A stretch of 5,454 nucleotides of DNA, taken from the NCBI GenBank assembly GCA_046484535.1, contig JAWOIT010000012.1:1-5454 (forward strand), written 5' to 3'. Both the position numbers and the translations under genes were made by a program. The stretch comes from JAPHTQ01 sp046484535. GTDB taxonomy: Bacteria > Pseudomonadota > Gammaproteobacteria > Thiohalomonadales > Thiohalomonadaceae. This document shows, one piece after another, positions 4,553 to 5,454 of the stretch (the stretch's first letter is position 1; each line of letters starts with the position of its first letter). Below the pieces are notes generated by a model. That model had not been told where the DNA came from, did no database searches, and saw nothing but the letters and a program-made list of their open reading frames with translations.

Positions 4553-5454
4553 ATGCAAGAATTGACCCTCACCCGCCCGGATGACTGGCACCTCCACCTC
4601 CGAGACGATGCGGCGCTTAAGGCCGTCATCGCCCATAGCGCGGAGCGTTTCGCCCGCGCTATTGTCATGCCCAACCTCAACCCTCCGGTGACCACTACCG
4701 AGCAGGCGCTGACCTATCGTGAGCGCATCATGGCGGCTCTGCCACAGGGGAGCCGTTTCACTCCGCTGATGACACTCTATCTGACCGACAACACCCCTCC
4801 GGAAGAGATTGCCCGCGCCAAAGAGAGTGGTCTTGTCCATGCGGTCAAGCTATACCCGGCGGGTGCTACCACCAACTCTGATTCAGGCGTTACCCATATC
4901 CATAAACCGGAGGCGGCGCTTCGGGCTATGGCCGAACTGGGTATGCCGCTGCTGGTCCACGGCGAGGTGACCTCAGCGGAGGTGGATATCTTTGACCGCG
5001 AGGCCGAATTCCTCGACACCGTACTCAAACCACTGCTTTCGCATGTCCCGGACTTGAAAGTCGTCGCCGAGCACATCACCACCCGTGAGATGGCCGAATT
5101 CGTCCTCGGGGCGGGCGACAATGTCGGCGCCACCATCACCCCGCAGCATCTACTGCTCAACCGCAACGCTCTGCTGGTCGGTGGTATCCGCCCGCACCAC
5201 TATTGCCTGCCGGTACTCAAACGTGAGAGCCACCGTGAAATACTGGTGGAAGTGGCCACCTCGGGCAACCCCAAGTTCTTTCTCGGCACCGACAGTGCTC
5301 CCCACGCCCAAAGCGCCAAGGAAAGTGCCTGCGGTTGCGCCGGTATGTACACAGCCCATGCCGCTATCGAACTCTATGCCGAGGTCTTCGAGCAGGCCGG
5401 GGCGCTGGACAGGCTGGAGGGTTTCGCCAGTTTCCACGGCGCCGATTTCTACGG
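4553..5454 (+). CDS. pyrC: Dihydroorotase, class II (3' end cut by window)
   Basis: A zinc metalloenzyme that cyclises N-carbamoyl-L-aspartate to dihydroorotate, the third step of pyrimidine synthesis; cytoplasmic homodimer. The 300 readable residues contain every catalytic position of the E. coli enzyme with a constant offset of three: H13 and H15 in DDWHLHLRD, the carbamylated lysine K99 in AVKLYPAG, H136 (LVHGEV), H174 (AEHITT) and D247 (LGTDSAPH). The substrate-loop threonines T106 and T107 (GATTNS) are also present, along with the KESACGCAG segment (256-264). E. coli PyrC has 348 residues, so about 45 are missing at the right edge. The ATG at 4553 is the likely start. An in-frame GTG at 4538 would add five residues (MNNDN), but it has no ribosome site of its own. 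GGTGA (4537-4541) could serve the ATG, though at a long spacing of 11 bases. The gene is divergent from the DUF3301 gene. Confidence 0.96.
   Translation, partial: MQELTLTRPDDWHLHLRDDAALKAVIAHSAERFARAIVMPNLNPPVTTTEQALTYRERIMAALPQGSRFTPLMTLYLTDNTPPEEIARAKESGLVHAVKLYPAGATTNSDSGVTHIHKPEAALRAMAELGMPLLVHGEVTSAEVDIFDREAEFLDTVLKPLLSHVPDLKVVAEHITTREMAEFVLGAGDNVGATITPQHLLLNRNALLVGGIRPHHYCLPVLKRESHREILVEVATSGNPKFFLGTDSAPHAQSAKESACGCAGMYTAHAAIELYAEVFEQAGALDRLEGFASFHGADFY

Noticed and set aside
4424..5437. Three minus-strand open frames opposite pyrC
   Set aside because: PyrC on the plus strand has every catalytic residue in place. The opposite frames lack domains and credible starts.
1..5454. Search for tRNA or rRNA genes, CRISPR repeats, insertion sequences or phage genes
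   Set aside because: No cloverleaf, repeat-spacer pattern, transposase motif, terminal inverted repeat or phage-like gene was recognised. Nearly all the sequence is accounted for by seven genes of ordinary type.

Overview
The window looks like ordinary chromosomal DNA of a gammaproteobacterium. The clearest lineage signals are a PerM-type permease that resembles the Escherichia coli protein along its whole length, a DUF3301 protein divergent from a class II dihydroorotase (pyrC), and a LysR regulator of the YeiE/CysL type. An alpha2beta2-type pyruvate dehydrogenase E1 alpha subunit, rather than the single-chain AceE, would fit an environmental (for example Chromatiales-like or sulfur-oxidising) lineage. 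That last placement is inference from gene type, not something the sequence proves.

Layout: (1) 1-965, minus strand: pdhA, cut by the window's left edge a few codons before its expected stop. (2) 966-1205: a 240-base divergent intergenic region with candidate promoters facing both ways, a hairpin in the pdhA leader, and a dyad over the rightward promoter. (3) 1206-1592, plus strand: a small protein of probable NTF2-like fold. (4) 1596-4413, minus strand: four genes read right to left, a DUF3301 membrane-anchored protein, a LysR regulator, a 122-residue helical protein of unknown function, and perM. The last two are 3 bases apart and probably translationally coupled. The NTF2-like gene and perM meet tail to tail with only 3 bases between stop codons. 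(5) 4414-4552: a divergent intergenic region between the DUF3301 gene and pyrC. (6) 4553-5454, plus strand: pyrC, with all catalytic residues present and the last 45 or so residues beyond the right edge.

The genes do not form one pathway. pdhA feeds acetyl-CoA formation and pyrC belongs to pyrimidine synthesis. The minus-strand group combines a transcription regulator with a membrane protein and two uncharacterised proteins. The most coherent unexplained signal is the LysR promoter region: a CTTT-N7-AAAG dyad (T-N11-A type) exactly fills the spacer of a candidate promoter, and a second small dyad lies about two helical turns upstream, which suggests autoregulation. I see no mobile element, CRISPR array, RNA gene or defence system, and nothing that convincingly amounts to a new biological system.
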